36,919 nt of DNA from positions 1 to 36,919 of the forward strand of contig CAIMDZ010000004.1 in the NCBI GenBank assembly GCA_903839875.1, given 5' to 3'. The notes below the pieces were generated by a model that was not told where the DNA came from, ran no database searches, and saw nothing but the letters and a program-made list of their open reading frames with translations. Position 1 is the stretch's first letter, and each line of letters begins with the position of its first letter. This stretch comes from an uncultured Bacteroidota bacterium. GTDB lineage: Bacteria > Bacteroidota > Bacteroidia > Chitinophagales > Chitinophagaceae. Both the position numbers and the translations under genes were made by a program. Shown here in pieces: positions 8,611-17,368 of the stretch.

Positions 8611-9810
8611 ATGATTGTTCTATTTTTTTATGGCATTTGGGTTTTCCTGCAAATTATAATTGGCTATAATTTATTTCTGCCTGTTTTTTTAAATCTCTGC
8701 TATGTTCTTTTCAGAAAAGCCGACTCCGCTTATCAAACTAAAAGCAATACTGTATATGATTATGCAATTATACTAACCGCATATGAACAAACAGACACTA
8801 TACCAGCAGCTATTGAATCTATTTTGAAATTAAAATACAATAATTACATTGTCTATATTGTTGCTGATAAATGCGATGTTTCCCGTTTGAAATTTGATGA
8901 CGATCGTATCGTTATTTTACGCCCTCCTGAAATTCTTCAAAGCAATACAAAATCCCATTTTTATGCTATTAACAATTTTAAACGCAATCATGATTTGTTA
9001 ATCATTATTGATGCGGATAATCTGGTTGATTCTGAATGTCTTAATGAATTGAATAAATGGTTCAATAAAGGCTTTGCTGCCGTTCAGGGAATAAGAAAAG
9101 CCAAAAATCTAAACACAAACCTTGCCTGCCTGGATGCGGCAAGAGATATTTATTACCATTTTTATGATGGCGAGGTCCTATTCAGAATCGGATCATCTGC
9201 AACACTTGCAGGTTCAGGTATGGCATTCAAGACAAGCCTTTACCGTGAGTGCCTGGAACATCAGGATATTTCAGGCGCCGGTTTTGACAAAGTGCTGCAA
9301 AAAGAGATTGTATCCCGTGGAAATCGTATCGCATTTACCACAGAGGCTATCGTTTATGACGAAAAAACTTCTGGTTCAGAACAATTGGTAAAACAGCGCG
9401 CCCGCTGGATAAATACTTGGTTCAGGTATTTTAAATTCGGGTTTTCATTGGTAGCAATGGGAATAGTAAAATTAGATTGGAACCGTTTATTGTTTGGTAT
9501 AATATTATTAAGGCCGCCACTCTTTATTTTTTTAATTTTGTCTGTATTGTTTGCTGTTGTTGATATCTGGATTTGTCCGGTGCAATCATTGATTTGGCTG
9601 GGAGGTTTTGCCTGTTTTGTTTTGGGGTTCATCATCGCTCTTGTACATGCCAAACCTGACAAAGCCATCTGGAGGTCGCTGGCAGGCATACCTAAGTTTA
9701 TTTTCTTCCAGATATTATCATTGTTAAAGATCAGGAAGGCAAATAAAATTTCTGTGGCAACAAGGCATTCCTACACAACCACCGATAAAAACAGGAACCA
9801 GGACACATGA
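8611..9810 (+). CDS. Membrane-bound processive-type family 2 glycosyltransferase
   Basis: A 399-aa integral-membrane GT2. An N-terminal hydrophobic segment (about 1-34) leads into a GT-A domain. Visible motifs are AIILTAYEQ (nucleotide binding), DAD at 134-136 (metal/donor) and QRARW at 262-266. The last is the Q/RxxRW motif found in processive or polyprenyl-linked GT2 enzymes. Two further membrane regions follow at about 289-318 and 325-345, before a basic tail. By family the product would be a chain or a lipid-linked intermediate made at the inner face of the membrane. It overlaps the next small ORF by four bases (ATGA), so they are cotranslated. The sugar specificity cannot be read. Confidence 0.88.
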   Translation: MIVLFFYGIWVFLQIIIGYNLFLPVFLNLCYVLFRKADSAYQTKSNTVYDYAIILTAYEQTDTIPAAIESILKLKYNNYIVYIVADKCDVSRLKFDDDRIVILRPPEILQSNTKSHFYAINNFKRNHDLLIIIDADNLVDSECLNELNKWFNKGFAAVQGIRKAKNLNTNLACLDAARDIYYHFYDGEVLFRIGSSATLAGSGMAFKTSLYRECLEHQDISGAGFDKVLQKEIVSRGNRIAFTTEAIVYDEKTSGSEQLVKQRARWINTWFRYFKFGFSLVAMGIVKLDWNRLLFGIILLRPPLFIFLILSVLFAVVDIWICPVQSLIWLGGFACFVLGFIIALVHAKPDKAIWRSLAGIPKFIFFQILSLLKIRKANKISVATRHSYTTTDKNRNQDT

Positions 9811-9944
9811 GCTACGACCCAGAAAAAAAGTTGGATGTGGCAGTGCGCAAAAAAAAGCGTACTGAAGAAGTAACAAGGATTATTGCCCTCATCATTGCGT
9901 TTATAAGCGTTTTTTATTTCTTCATAAAACTCTTGTTTTTATAA
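9807..9944 (+). CDS. Small single-pass membrane protein (45 aa) in the polysaccharide operon
   Basis: Translation gives a 45-aa protein starting MSYDPEKKLDVAVRKKKRTE. It has a strongly basic cytoplasmic head (KKK and KKKR runs) and one hydrophobic helix at about residues 24-44 (IIALIIAFISVFYFFIKLLF). The start overlaps the upstream GT2 stop (ATGA). The TAA stop is directly followed by the ATG of the polymerase gene at 9945, with no spacer. That coupling on both sides argues for a real gene. The positive-inside rule puts the N-terminus in the cytoplasm. I do not recognise a family; a small accessory subunit of the GT2 or of the polymerase is an inference from position. The base composition matches its neighbours. 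Confidence 0.72.
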   Translation: MSYDPEKKLDVAVRKKKRTEEVTRIIALIIAFISVFYFFIKLLFL

Positions 9945-11453
9945 ATGAAGAAAAATCTGATTATACCGCTGACGCCTGGAAAACAACCGACCCTGGGAAG
10001 AGACCTACGGAAGTTTTTCTTAATTGATAAGCTGTATAGTAAATTGGGGTTTACATTACTTTTTTTGGTCATGGTGCTTATTGCTACCGGTATAGCATTT
10101 TACGGTATGCCTTTTGGCATTATTGTTCTTGCTGTAATAATTGGCATACCCATAGTTTATACAATAATAGCTTATCCGCGATTTGGTATTTTAATTTTCA
10201 TTATAATTGCATACCTGATAATGTGGGTTTCCAGGATGGGATTTAATTTGCCAATGCCATTAGGAACATTGATGGATGCTATGGAAGGGTTATTTATACT
10301 TAGTTTATTCATTAATCAGAAGAAAAAGAAGGATTGGTTAATATTTAAAGGGCCGGTAACCAATGTAATATTGGTCTGGATAGGCTACAATTTGATAGAA
10401 GTAGTCAACCCTACAACCGAAGCACGAATGGCGTGGTTATATACCGTAAGAACTGTTGCCATTATAATGATTACATATTTTATTTTCCTGTACTACATCA
10501 CTACGAAGAAATTTATCAGATTGATTTTAAAACTATGGATAGCGCTTGCACTTTTTGCTGCTGTATATGCTTTTAAGCAGGAGCAATTCGGTTTTTTTGA
10601 TTTTGAAAATTCTTACCTGCATTCAAGCTCTATGATGGAACAGTTGTTATTTATTGCCGGGGTGTGGCGAAAATTCTCTATTTTTTCCGATCCTGTGGCA
10701 TTTGCCTATAATATGGTTATAGCCAGCATGCTTTGTATCGGACTGATGACAGGCACATTATCTTTGCTTAAAAAAGTGATCCTGTCATTACTAGCCATAT
10801 TTTTCCTGTATGTGATGTTGTCTTCAGGTACACGGGGGGCTTATGTTTTGATACCGGCATGCTTATTATTTCTTTCTATACTTAAGTACAACAAAAAGGT
10901 TATTGTTTGGATGATTTGTGCTGTAGCATTTTTTGTTATCCTTATTTTTATACCTACCTCGAATGGAACTTTATACAGGTTCCAGACTGCATTTAAACCT
11001 TCAAAAGATGCCTCATTCAATGTTAGGGTAATCAATCAAAAAAGGATACAGCCTTATATTTTATCTCATCCTTTGGGAGGGGGGCTTGGTTCCACGGGTA
11101 TTTGGGGGCAAAAATTTGCGCCAAATTCCTATCTTGCCAATTTTCCGCCGGATAGTGGTTATGTACGTGTCGCAGTAGAGCTCGGTTGGGTGGGGTTACT
11201 AATATTTTGCATATTTATGTTCACCATATTAAAAACTGGCATCAATTATTATTATAAAATCAGGGATCCAGAGCTGAAGTCTTATTGTCTCTCGTGTCTT
11301 TTAATCGTCTTTGCATTAAACATAGGAAATTATCCACAGGAAGCGCTTGTACAGTTTCCTTCAAATGTTTGTTTTTATCTTGTAGTGGCATTGATTACAG
11401 TAACTAAACGACTCGATGACCAACAATCTGAATTGCTATATGGTACAAAATGA
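9945..11453 (+). CDS. O-antigen ligase/polymerase-like (Wzy/WaaL family) membrane protein
   Basis: A 502-aa protein with about ten to twelve hydrophobic helices, of the Wzy_C/O-antigen ligase family. The large periplasmic loop near residues 370-420 carries the family hallmark: HPLGGGLGSTG, then PPDSGYVRVAVELGWVG. An arginine-containing FNVRVINQ precedes it. In this locus it most likely polymerises lipid-linked repeat units in the periplasm; ligation to an acceptor is the alternative that sequence alone cannot exclude. The start is fixed by the TAA of the 45-aa gene immediately upstream. The 3' end overlaps the next glycosyltransferase by up to 38 bp, keeping the operon tight. Confidence 0.88.
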   Translation: MKKNLIIPLTPGKQPTLGRDLRKFFLIDKLYSKLGFTLLFLVMVLIATGIAFYGMPFGIIVLAVIIGIPIVYTIIAYPRFGILIFIIIAYLIMWVSRMGFNLPMPLGTLMDAMEGLFILSLFINQKKKKDWLIFKGPVTNVILVWIGYNLIEVVNPTTEARMAWLYTVRTVAIIMITYFIFLYYITTKKFIRLILKLWIALALFAAVYAFKQEQFGFFDFENSYLHSSSMMEQLLFIAGVWRKFSIFSDPVAFAYNMVIASMLCIGLMTGTLSLLKKVILSLLAIFFLYVMLSSGTRGAYVLIPACLLFLSILKYNKKVIVWMICAVAFFVILIFIPTSNGTLYRFQTAFKPSKDASFNVRVINQKRIQPYILSHPLGGGLGSTGIWGQKFAPNSYLANFPPDSGYVRVAVELGWVGLLIFCIFMFTILKTGINYYYKIRDPELKSYCLSCLLIVFALNIGNYPQEALVQFPSNVCFYLVVALITVTKRLDDQQSELLYGTK

Positions 11454-12648
11454 TATTATAAAGGGCAGAGATATTGTAATTGTAGGACAACAGCCTTGGG
11501 ATGTGGAGATAGGTAGTACCTGTAAAAATATTGCATTGGAGTTCAGTCGGCTTAACAGGGTGCTTTATGTTAATTCCCCACTAGACAGGATAACACTAAT
11601 AAGAGAGAAAAATACCCCAAGAGTACAACATAGACTGGCGGTAGTGAAAGGGAAGCTAGAGGGAATTGTTCCTATAAAGAATAACTTATGGAGTTTTTAT
11701 CCTGACTGTGTGATAGAATCTATTAATTGGTTTAAGAATGCCCCTGTTTTCAATTATATCAATAAGATCAACAATAAAAAGTTTGCCCAGGCTATAAAGC
11801 GGGCAATAAATGTGCTTGGATTTAAGGATTTCATTCTTTTCAATGATAATGAACTATTTAGGGCTTTCTACTTGAAAGAATATTTGACACCTGCACTTAG
11901 TATTTATTATTTCCGGGATTTTATGCTTGCATATAAATATTGGAAATTTCACGGAACAAGGCTAGAGCCGGAATTGATAGCAAAAAGTGATCTATGCATA
12001 GCAAACTCCATGCATTTTGCCAATTACACCCGCAGGTACAATCCTAATTCCTTTTGTGTGGGTACCGGCTGCGATCTGAAATTGTTTGACCATAGAATCG
12101 TACGTGCGATACCTGAAGATGTGTTACCTATAGCCCATCCAATAATAGGTTATGTAGGCGCACTCATGAGCCTACGGCTCGATATTGATCTGCTTATTTG
12201 GCTAGCTGAACAGCGGCCGCAATGGAGCATTGTGCTGGTAGGCCCAATGGACGAAAAATTTAAGCAATGCCGGCTGCATGAAATTAAGAATGTGTTTTTT
12301 CTGGGGGCAAAACAGGTGGATGAATTGCCAGCCTATATTAATTCATTTGATGTTTGCATCAATCCCCAGGTGGTAAATGAAGTGACCATTGGTAATTACC
12401 CTTTGAAAATAGACGAGTACCTTGCACTGGGCAAGCCGGTGGTAGCTACAAAGACAGAAGCAATGAGTATATTTGCAGATCATACTTACCTCGCTTCCAA
12501 CAGGAGCGAATACCTTTCCCTCACTGAAAAAGCACTAAATGATGATAATGCCACACTGCATGCAGAAAGGACAGCTTTTGCTGCTACACACAGTTGGGAG
12601 AATACAGTGAAGGAAATATACAGAGCAATCAATACTTTCGAAAATTAA
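11416..12648 (+). CDS. GT-B fold glycosyltransferase (family 4/1-like)
   Basis: A 410-aa cytoplasmic glycosyltransferase with two Rossmann-like halves. The N-terminal half opens with DIVIVGQQPWDVEIGSTCKN, a pattern I associate with GT-B enzymes of Bacteroidota polysaccharide loci. The C-terminal half contains IGYVGALMSLRLDIDLL, IVLVGP, VFFLGAKQVDELPAYI, DVCINP and IDEYLALGKPVVAT. The glutamate of IDEYLALGKP corresponds to the donor-ribose-binding EA/EE region of GT4. No membrane helix is seen. ATG 11416 overlaps the polymerase gene by 38 bp; ATG 11440 (MVQNDIIKGRD, 14-bp overlap) may be the truer start. Its stop is only 11 bp from the stop of the convergent GT2 gene. Confidence 0.85.
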   Translation: MTNNLNCYMVQNDIIKGRDIVIVGQQPWDVEIGSTCKNIALEFSRLNRVLYVNSPLDRITLIREKNTPRVQHRLAVVKGKLEGIVPIKNNLWSFYPDCVIESINWFKNAPVFNYINKINNKKFAQAIKRAINVLGFKDFILFNDNELFRAFYLKEYLTPALSIYYFRDFMLAYKYWKFHGTRLEPELIAKSDLCIANSMHFANYTRRYNPNSFCVGTGCDLKLFDHRIVRAIPEDVLPIAHPIIGYVGALMSLRLDIDLLIWLAEQRPQWSIVLVGPMDEKFKQCRLHEIKNVFFLGAKQVDELPAYINSFDVCINPQVVNEVTIGNYPLKIDEYLALGKPVVATKTEAMSIFADHTYLASNRSEYLSLTEKALNDDNATLHAERTAFAATHSWENTVKEIYRAINTFEN

Positions 12649-12659
12649 AATGACTAACC

Positions 12660-13448
12660 TTATTCTGCCAGCCTTTTCGGGGTCTTTATGTAGTTGTAGT
12701 TAAACTTCAAATGCCGGAATAAATGCCGCGCCATCGTAACGAAGGGATTATTGCTTTCCCGCCAGTAGTTACGCTTGAAAGTACTGGGCTCCGTGCTCGA
12801 GTTTACCTGGTCCAGCAGGCTTTTATATTCATCAAAAAAGATGGCTTTCCCTTTGTTTTTAATGAAAGACATCATAAGGCTGTACTCTGACTTTTCAACG
12901 TTAACACCCTCACGGTAGCGTCCGAACTTTTTAAGAAAGTTGCTTCTGCGAAGGTGTGGATGGTCGCTGTATAGGTAGAATTTCTTATAACCGGGATACC
13001 AGATGCTGAAGCGCATCTCGGAAAAACCCTTACCTATCGGAGTCAGGTAAGGATACTTGAAATAGGCATAGAACCGCGCCATATCCAGGTCTTTCCGCTC
13101 GTTCATAAATTGCAGTGCATCCTGTAGTTTTTTGGGAAAAGTAGCCAGGGGCACAAAATCTTCCTGTATGTATAGGGTGTATGGTGTGGTTATAGCATCC
13201 TGTCCTTTGTTAATATTATTCCCAAGGCCACTGTTTTTGGGTGCCTCTATCAGCCGGAAAGTGTAGGTTGAATGAAGTGCTTTTACCTTTTCCACCTGCT
13301 CCGGTTTGCTGCCATCGTCAGAAACAACAATGTCTTCAAAATGGCAGTTGAGTTTCTGAAACGTACTTAACAGCCGCTCCAGGGAACTGCTCCTGTTATA
13401 GTGCGTGATCAGTAAGGTCACACCGGGAAAAGAAAACGAACCATTCAT
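12660..13448 (-). CDS. Family 2 glycosyltransferase, tandem paralogue A
   Basis: Last gene of a three-gene minus-strand run. The 262-aa protein begins with the block PGVTLLITHYNRSSSLERLL, then VVSDDGSKPE (DD for nucleotide binding), NINKGQDAITTPYTLYIQEDFVP and PHLRRSNFLKKFGRYREG. QED (about 95-97) takes the place of a classical DXD. It ends with a basic, aromatic tail and has no clear membrane segment. It shares the same length and block order with its two neighbours but is clearly diverged from them, which suggests an old triplication with different specificities. It is convergent with the GT-B gene, leaving 11 bp between stops. The acceptor and sugar are unknown. Confidence 0.85.
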   Translation of the reverse strand: MNGSFSFPGVTLLITHYNRSSSLERLLSTFQKLNCHFEDIVVSDDGSKPEQVEKVKALHSTYTFRLIEAPKNSGLGNNINKGQDAITTPYTLYIQEDFVPLATFPKKLQDALQFMNERKDLDMARFYAYFKYPYLTPIGKGFSEMRFSIWYPGYKKFYLYSDHPHLRRSNFLKKFGRYREGVNVEKSEYSLMMSFIKNKGKAIFFDEYKSLLDQVNSSTEPSTFKRNYWRESNNPFVTMARHLFRHLKFNYNYIKTPKRLAE

Positions 13449-13467
13449 AGTTTTTTGATAAGTTATT

Positions 13468-14256
13468 TTATAAACGCATAAATTTCAATTCCCAAAGGCA
13501 TTTAATGAATTTGTATTTAAGATACATCCACCTGAGAAAGAGAATGAAAATATTATGTTTTTGTTTCCAGTCTACCCTGTCAAATGTGCTGGGTTCGTCA
13601 GGTGAATTCTTATGCTCGAATAATGTTGCGTATTGATCATAAAATAAACCTTTCCCCTTCTTTTGCATAAATGATATGGACATCCTGTATTCAGAAATGT
13701 TGCCGTCAATATTTTCCTGGTAACGTCCGAATTTATGGAGGAACGTACTCCTTCTCAGGTGCGGATTGTCGCTATACATAAAAAACTTGCGGTGGTTCAG
13801 GTTCCATGGGTCATATATGGTTCTTGAAAAGCCTTTACCATAAGGCTTTAAAGTTGGGTAGCGATAAAATGACCAGAAGCGGACATAGTCAAGGCTTTTG
13901 TCGTCATTCATAAACTGCAGGGCATCTGCCAGATGCTGAGGCAATTTGTCTGACGGTACAAAATCTTCCTGCACATAAAATGTGAATGGAGTAGTTACTG
14001 CATCCTGTCCTTTGTTGATATTGCCGGGAAAGCCGGAGTTTTTGGTTGCCTCAATAAGTCTGTAATTAAATACCGCTTGCATGGTCTTTAGCTTTTCTAA
14101 ATGCTCCGGTATGCTGGCGTCATCTGCTACTACAATATCATCAAAACGGCATCCTAAATCATGGAAGGTTGTAAGCAGCCTTTCTAATGATCCGCTCCTG
14201 TTATAGTGAGTAATCAGCAATGTTACACCAGGAAAAAAAAATTCATTATTCATCAT
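13468..14256 (-). CDS. Family 2 glycosyltransferase, tandem paralogue B
   Basis: Middle gene of the tandem trio, also 262 aa. It repeats PGVTLLITHYNRSGSLERLL, VVADDASIPEH, NINKGQDAVTTPFTFYVQEDFVP and NPHLRRSTFLHKFGRYQEN, followed by SPDEPSTF. The variable centre (residues about 110-165) differs most from A and C, the zone where acceptor contacts usually lie in GT-A enzymes. Gaps of 19 bp to A and 15 bp to C imply a single transcript. MM at the start gives two adjacent possible ATGs. No export signal or membrane helix is seen; it is probably a cytoplasmic transferase of the adjoining polysaccharide locus. Confidence 0.85.
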   Translation of the reverse strand: MMNNEFFFPGVTLLITHYNRSGSLERLLTTFHDLGCRFDDIVVADDASIPEHLEKLKTMQAVFNYRLIEATKNSGFPGNINKGQDAVTTPFTFYVQEDFVPSDKLPQHLADALQFMNDDKSLDYVRFWSFYRYPTLKPYGKGFSRTIYDPWNLNHRKFFMYSDNPHLRRSTFLHKFGRYQENIDGNISEYRMSISFMQKKGKGLFYDQYATLFEHKNSPDEPSTFDRVDWKQKHNIFILFLRWMYLKYKFIKCLWELKFMRL

Positions 14257-14271
14257 TAATTCTACTTACAA

Positions 14272-15060
14272 TTACTTCATAAAATTAACCAACCATGTGC
14301 CCTTTACCCATTTGTAACGCAGATAAAAAAAACGCATAAATAGAATGGGTAAACTAGTCTTTTGCCGCCAGTGCAGCAGGGGCCTCATTGTACTAGGTTC
14401 ATCAGGTGAGTTTTCGTGGCCAAATAATTTATCATATTCATCATAAAACAACCCCTTACCCTTATTATGCAAAAATGAAATCGCCATCAAATAGTCTATT
14501 TCATCACCTTTCAGCCCCTCTCTATAACGTCCGAATCTTTCAAAAAAATTGCTTCTTCTTAAATGCGGGGTGTCACTGTATTGGTAGAATTTAAGGTGTC
14601 CCATATTCCAAAAGCGGAATATCATTTCTGAATATCCCATGCCATAGGGTTTCAGGTCTGGATATCGGCCGGCCAGCGCCCAGAAACGGATATAATCAAT
14701 GCTTTTATCTTCATTCATAATCTGCAGTGCGTTTGCGAAATTTTCCGGGAAAATTTCAGCCGGCACAAAGTCTTCCTGCACATATAAAGTATAAGGAGTT
14801 GTTATCAAATCCTGGCCTTTATTTATACTATGGCCATGTCCTCTGTTCACCGGTGGTGTTACCAGTCGGAAATTATAGGTGTTTTGCATGACTTTTACTG
14901 CATCCAGGTGCATAGGTTTACTTGCATCATCTGAGACTATTATTTCTTCAAAATGGCAACCAAGTCTGGAGAAGGTGGCTAAAAGCCGCTCAAGCGAACT
15001 GCTCCTGTTATAGTGCGTAATAAGTAAGGTTACCCCAGGAAAATTATATTGAATGGACAT
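14272..15060 (-). CDS. Family 2 glycosyltransferase, tandem paralogue C
   Basis: First-transcribed gene of the trio, 262 aa. It has PGVTLLITHYNRSSSLERLL, IIVSDDASKPMH, SINKGQDLITTPYTLYVQEDFVP, TPHLRRSNFFERFGRYREG and SPDEPSTM. It looks closer to B than to A in the C-terminal half (SPDEPST, RYKW/KYKF). The start lies next to a 171-bp divergent intergenic region with a -7-like TATCTTTG on this strand (complement of 15143-15150). The next gene is transcribed away from it. Function is as for the other copies: nucleotide-sugar-dependent transfer in glycan assembly, with specificity unknown. Confidence 0.85.
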   Translation of the reverse strand: MSIQYNFPGVTLLITHYNRSSSLERLLATFSRLGCHFEEIIVSDDASKPMHLDAVKVMQNTYNFRLVTPPVNRGHGHSINKGQDLITTPYTLYVQEDFVPAEIFPENFANALQIMNEDKSIDYIRFWALAGRYPDLKPYGMGYSEMIFRFWNMGHLKFYQYSDTPHLRRSNFFERFGRYREGLKGDEIDYLMAISFLHNKGKGLFYDEYDKLFGHENSPDEPSTMRPLLHWRQKTSLPILFMRFFYLRYKWVKGTWLVNFMK

Positions 15061-15142
15061 AATTCCTATTAATTTTCTATTTTTAAATCTCAGATCAAAA
15101 TGATAAAAGATCAGGGTATAGTGAATAAAATAAAGTTACGCC

Positions 15143-15178
15143 CAAAGATATTAATCTTTGTGAGATGCCGTATGTTTG
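15143..15178. promoter_or_regulatory. Divergent promoter region with palindrome CAAAGAT-ATTA-ATCTTTG
   Basis: A perfect inverted repeat (7-bp arms, 4-bp loop) occupies 15143-15160. Read on the minus strand, its left arm forms TATCTTTG, a -7 match for the GT2 trio. On the plus strand TATGTTTG at 15171-15178 is a -7 match 53 bp before the 15232 start. No well-spaced TTG (-33) is present on either side. The palindrome could be an operator coordinating both transcripts. Confidence 0.4.
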
Positions 15179-15231
15179 AACCATCAAATTGATTAGATAA
15201 TTTTTAATAGCCCCCGGAGTAGACTAGCATT

Positions 15232-16155
15232 ATGAATATTGTTTCTATTATTACGGTCAATTTCAACCACAGCGATGTAACAGAAGCATTATTAGATTCT
15301 ATACAGGGTAATAATAGTTACAAAGCACTGGAAATAATAGTTGTGGATAATGGCAGTGAGGTAAACCCTGTTCCGATATGGGTTGCAAAATACCCGACGG
15401 TTAAGTTCATACGTTCAGAAACAAACCTTGGTTTTGCAGGCGGTAATAATTTAGGGATAAAAGAAGCTAAAGGGGCGTATCTTTTTTTTGTGAATAATGA
15501 CACGGAATTTACGGAACATCTTGTAGCGGATCTGGTAAAGACCATGGACGATAATCCTGAGGCAGGCATGGTATCGCCAAAGATCAGGTATTTTGACCAG
15601 CCTGAAATACTGCAGTATGCGGGGTTTAGCAAAATGAATTTTTATACAGCGCGCACTAAGACTTTTGGCCAGTTTGAACTGGATAAGGGACAATACGATC
15701 ATCTTACAGGCGAAACCGGATACATACATGGTGCGGCTATGATGGTGCGCAGGGAAGCGATAACTAAAGCCGGGTTGATGCCGGAAAACTACTTTCTCTA
15801 TTATGAAGAGATGGATTGGTGTGAACAAATGAAAAGAGCGGGGTACAAAATATGGGTAAATATGCAGGCAGTCATCTATCACAAAGAGTCTGTTTCAGTA
15901 GGCAGCAAGAGTGCCCTAAAAGAATATTTCATGAACAGGAACAGGATATTGTTCATTCGGAGAAATGGGTCATTTTTTCAGCGGATGATATTTTGGATGT
16001 ATTTTATTTGTGTGGTGACACCACGTAATATTCTCGGTTATATGAAGGGTAATCAATGGAACTTTACAAGATGGCTTTTAAAAGCAATCTTGTGGAATAT
16101 GACGAATAGCACAAACAGTTCAAACCTTGGATACCCTGTAAAGAATATCGAATGA
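15232..16155 (+). CDS. Family 2 glycosyltransferase, rhamnosyltransferase-like (WbbL type)
   Basis: A 307-aa GT2 of the WbbL/rhamnosyltransferase group. It opens with SIITVNFNHSDVTEALLDS, then IIVVDNGS, ETNLGFAGGNNLGI (the group signature) and FVNNDTEF in the DXD position. GYIHGAAMMVRREA and ENYFLYYEEMDWCEQMKRAGY carry the acceptor-side acidic residues (EEMDW). The C-terminal 60 residues are basic and hydrophobic (MIFWMYFICVVTP) and may attach to the membrane. The stop overlaps the next ATG by four bases, so the two GT2 genes are coupled. The transferred sugar is commonly rhamnose in this group, but that cannot be proved here. Confidence 0.88.
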   Translation: MNIVSIITVNFNHSDVTEALLDSIQGNNSYKALEIIVVDNGSEVNPVPIWVAKYPTVKFIRSETNLGFAGGNNLGIKEAKGAYLFFVNNDTEFTEHLVADLVKTMDDNPEAGMVSPKIRYFDQPEILQYAGFSKMNFYTARTKTFGQFELDKGQYDHLTGETGYIHGAAMMVRREAITKAGLMPENYFLYYEEMDWCEQMKRAGYKIWVNMQAVIYHKESVSVGSKSALKEYFMNRNRILFIRRNGSFFQRMIFWMYFICVVTPRNILGYMKGNQWNFTRWLLKAILWNMTNSTNSSNLGYPVKNIE

Positions 16156-17318
16156 TCATAGTATTTTGGATCAGTTTGTGCATTGTATTTTATACCTTTT
16201 TCGGGTATGGGATACTGCTATTATTTTTGGTAAAGCTGCGCATGCTATTTAAGGGCAAAAGAACAATACCTGATAATGGGGGCGACTGGCCTGCAGTGAC
16301 GTTGATTGTAGCTGCTTTTAATGAGGAGGATTTTATTGTTGAAAAAATAAAGAATACACTTGAACTGAATTATCCACCTGACAGGGTAAGTTATATTTTT
16401 GTAACTGATGGGTCTGATGACCATACACCAGGGCTTGTTGCCGGTTATCCACAGATAAAACTCATGCACAGAGCTGAGCGAAATGGCAAGATTGCGGCTG
16501 TGCACAGAGCTTTGAAGGAAGTAAATACTGCGATTACTGTATTTACCGATGCCAATACTTTTTTAAACAAAGATGCCTTGCTGAATATATCCAGGCATTA
16601 TTCTGATTCGTCAGTTGGTGCTGTGTCAGGGGAGAAGCGGGTGCATGTAGCCGACCAGGGAGATGTTACAGCAGGGGAGGGATTTTACTGGAAGTATGAG
16701 TCTAAACTTAAGGCATGGGATTCAGAGTTATACTCTGTGGTTGGCGCGGCAGGAGAGCTTTTCAGTATAAGGACAGAATTGTATGAGCCTGTTTCCGCAG
16801 ATACAATTCTTGATGATTTTATGATATCATTGCTGATTGCAAAACGGGGCTACCGTATTGTTTATGAGCCAATGGCTTATGCCACAGAGAGCGGATCAGC
16901 GAATATAAAAGAGGAACTGAAACGTAAGATCAGGATAGCTGCCGGAGGCATCCAGTCTATAATGCGGCTGGGCGCATTGCTTAATCCCTTTCATAATTTT
17001 GTGCTCTGCTTCCAATACCTAAGCCACCGTGTATTGAGATGGACCATAACTCCTTTTTTATTGGTACTGGCGTTTATTCTTAACTGTATTATCGCATTGC
17101 AAACAAGGTCTTCTTTTTATGAAGTTTTATTTGGTTTCCAGGTATTATTTTATGCATCAGCAATGCTGGGTTGGGTATTGGAAAGGAGGCAGGTTCGGGT
17201 AAAAGCATTGTTTATTCCGTACTATTTCTGTATGATGAACTATGCGGTTGTGGCTGGTATCTGCAGGTATCTATCAGGTAAGCAGAGTGCAGTCTGGGAA
17301 AAGTCTAAAAGAAAGTAA
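16152..17318 (+). CDS. Membrane family 2 glycosyltransferase
   Basis: A 388-aa GT2 with an N-terminal helix (residues 1-22) and about three C-terminal helices (about 292-312, 325-345 and 352-375), a layout like cellulose-synthase-type or chondroitin-type membrane GTs. In the GT-A domain are VTLIVAAFNEEDFI, FVTDGSDDHT, FTDANTFL at the donor site and ILDDFMISLLIAKRGY with the acidic acceptor motif. ELKRKIRIAAGG takes the position of QxxRW. It starts inside the stop of the upstream GT2 (ATGA). The end is followed at once by a dispersed repeat arm at 17328. It is probably the last gene of the plus-strand part of the locus. Confidence 0.87.
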   Translation: MIIVFWISLCIVFYTFFGYGILLLFLVKLRMLFKGKRTIPDNGGDWPAVTLIVAAFNEEDFIVEKIKNTLELNYPPDRVSYIFVTDGSDDHTPGLVAGYPQIKLMHRAERNGKIAAVHRALKEVNTAITVFTDANTFLNKDALLNISRHYSDSSVGAVSGEKRVHVADQGDVTAGEGFYWKYESKLKAWDSELYSVVGAAGELFSIRTELYEPVSADTILDDFMISLLIAKRGYRIVYEPMAYATESGSANIKEELKRKIRIAAGGIQSIMRLGALLNPFHNFVLCFQYLSHRVLRWTITPFLLVLAFILNCIIALQTRSSFYEVLFGFQVLFYASAMLGWVLERRQVRVKALFIPYYFCMMNYAVVAGICRYLSGKQSAVWEKSKRK

Positions 17319-17327
17319 TCAGGCTTT

Positions 17328-17353
17328 AGGAACGATGACAAAATAATTACTAC
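17328..17353 (+). repeat. Second copy of the AGGAACG...AAAATAATT repeat arm
   Basis: Twenty-six bases match the left arm at 3300-3325 except for one or two positions (AGGAACGATGACAAAATAAT). It starts 10 bp after a stop codon. I found no inverted partner nearby, so this is a solitary arm or a degenerate copy. A half-palindrome CCTGCCTGCCGGCAG follows at 17356-17370. Confidence 0.75.
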
Positions 17354-17368
17354 AACCTGCCTGCCGGC

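Noticed and set aside
11416-15060. Integrative element carrying the GT2 trio
   Set aside because: No integrase, tRNA end or flanking direct repeats were seen around the inverted block.
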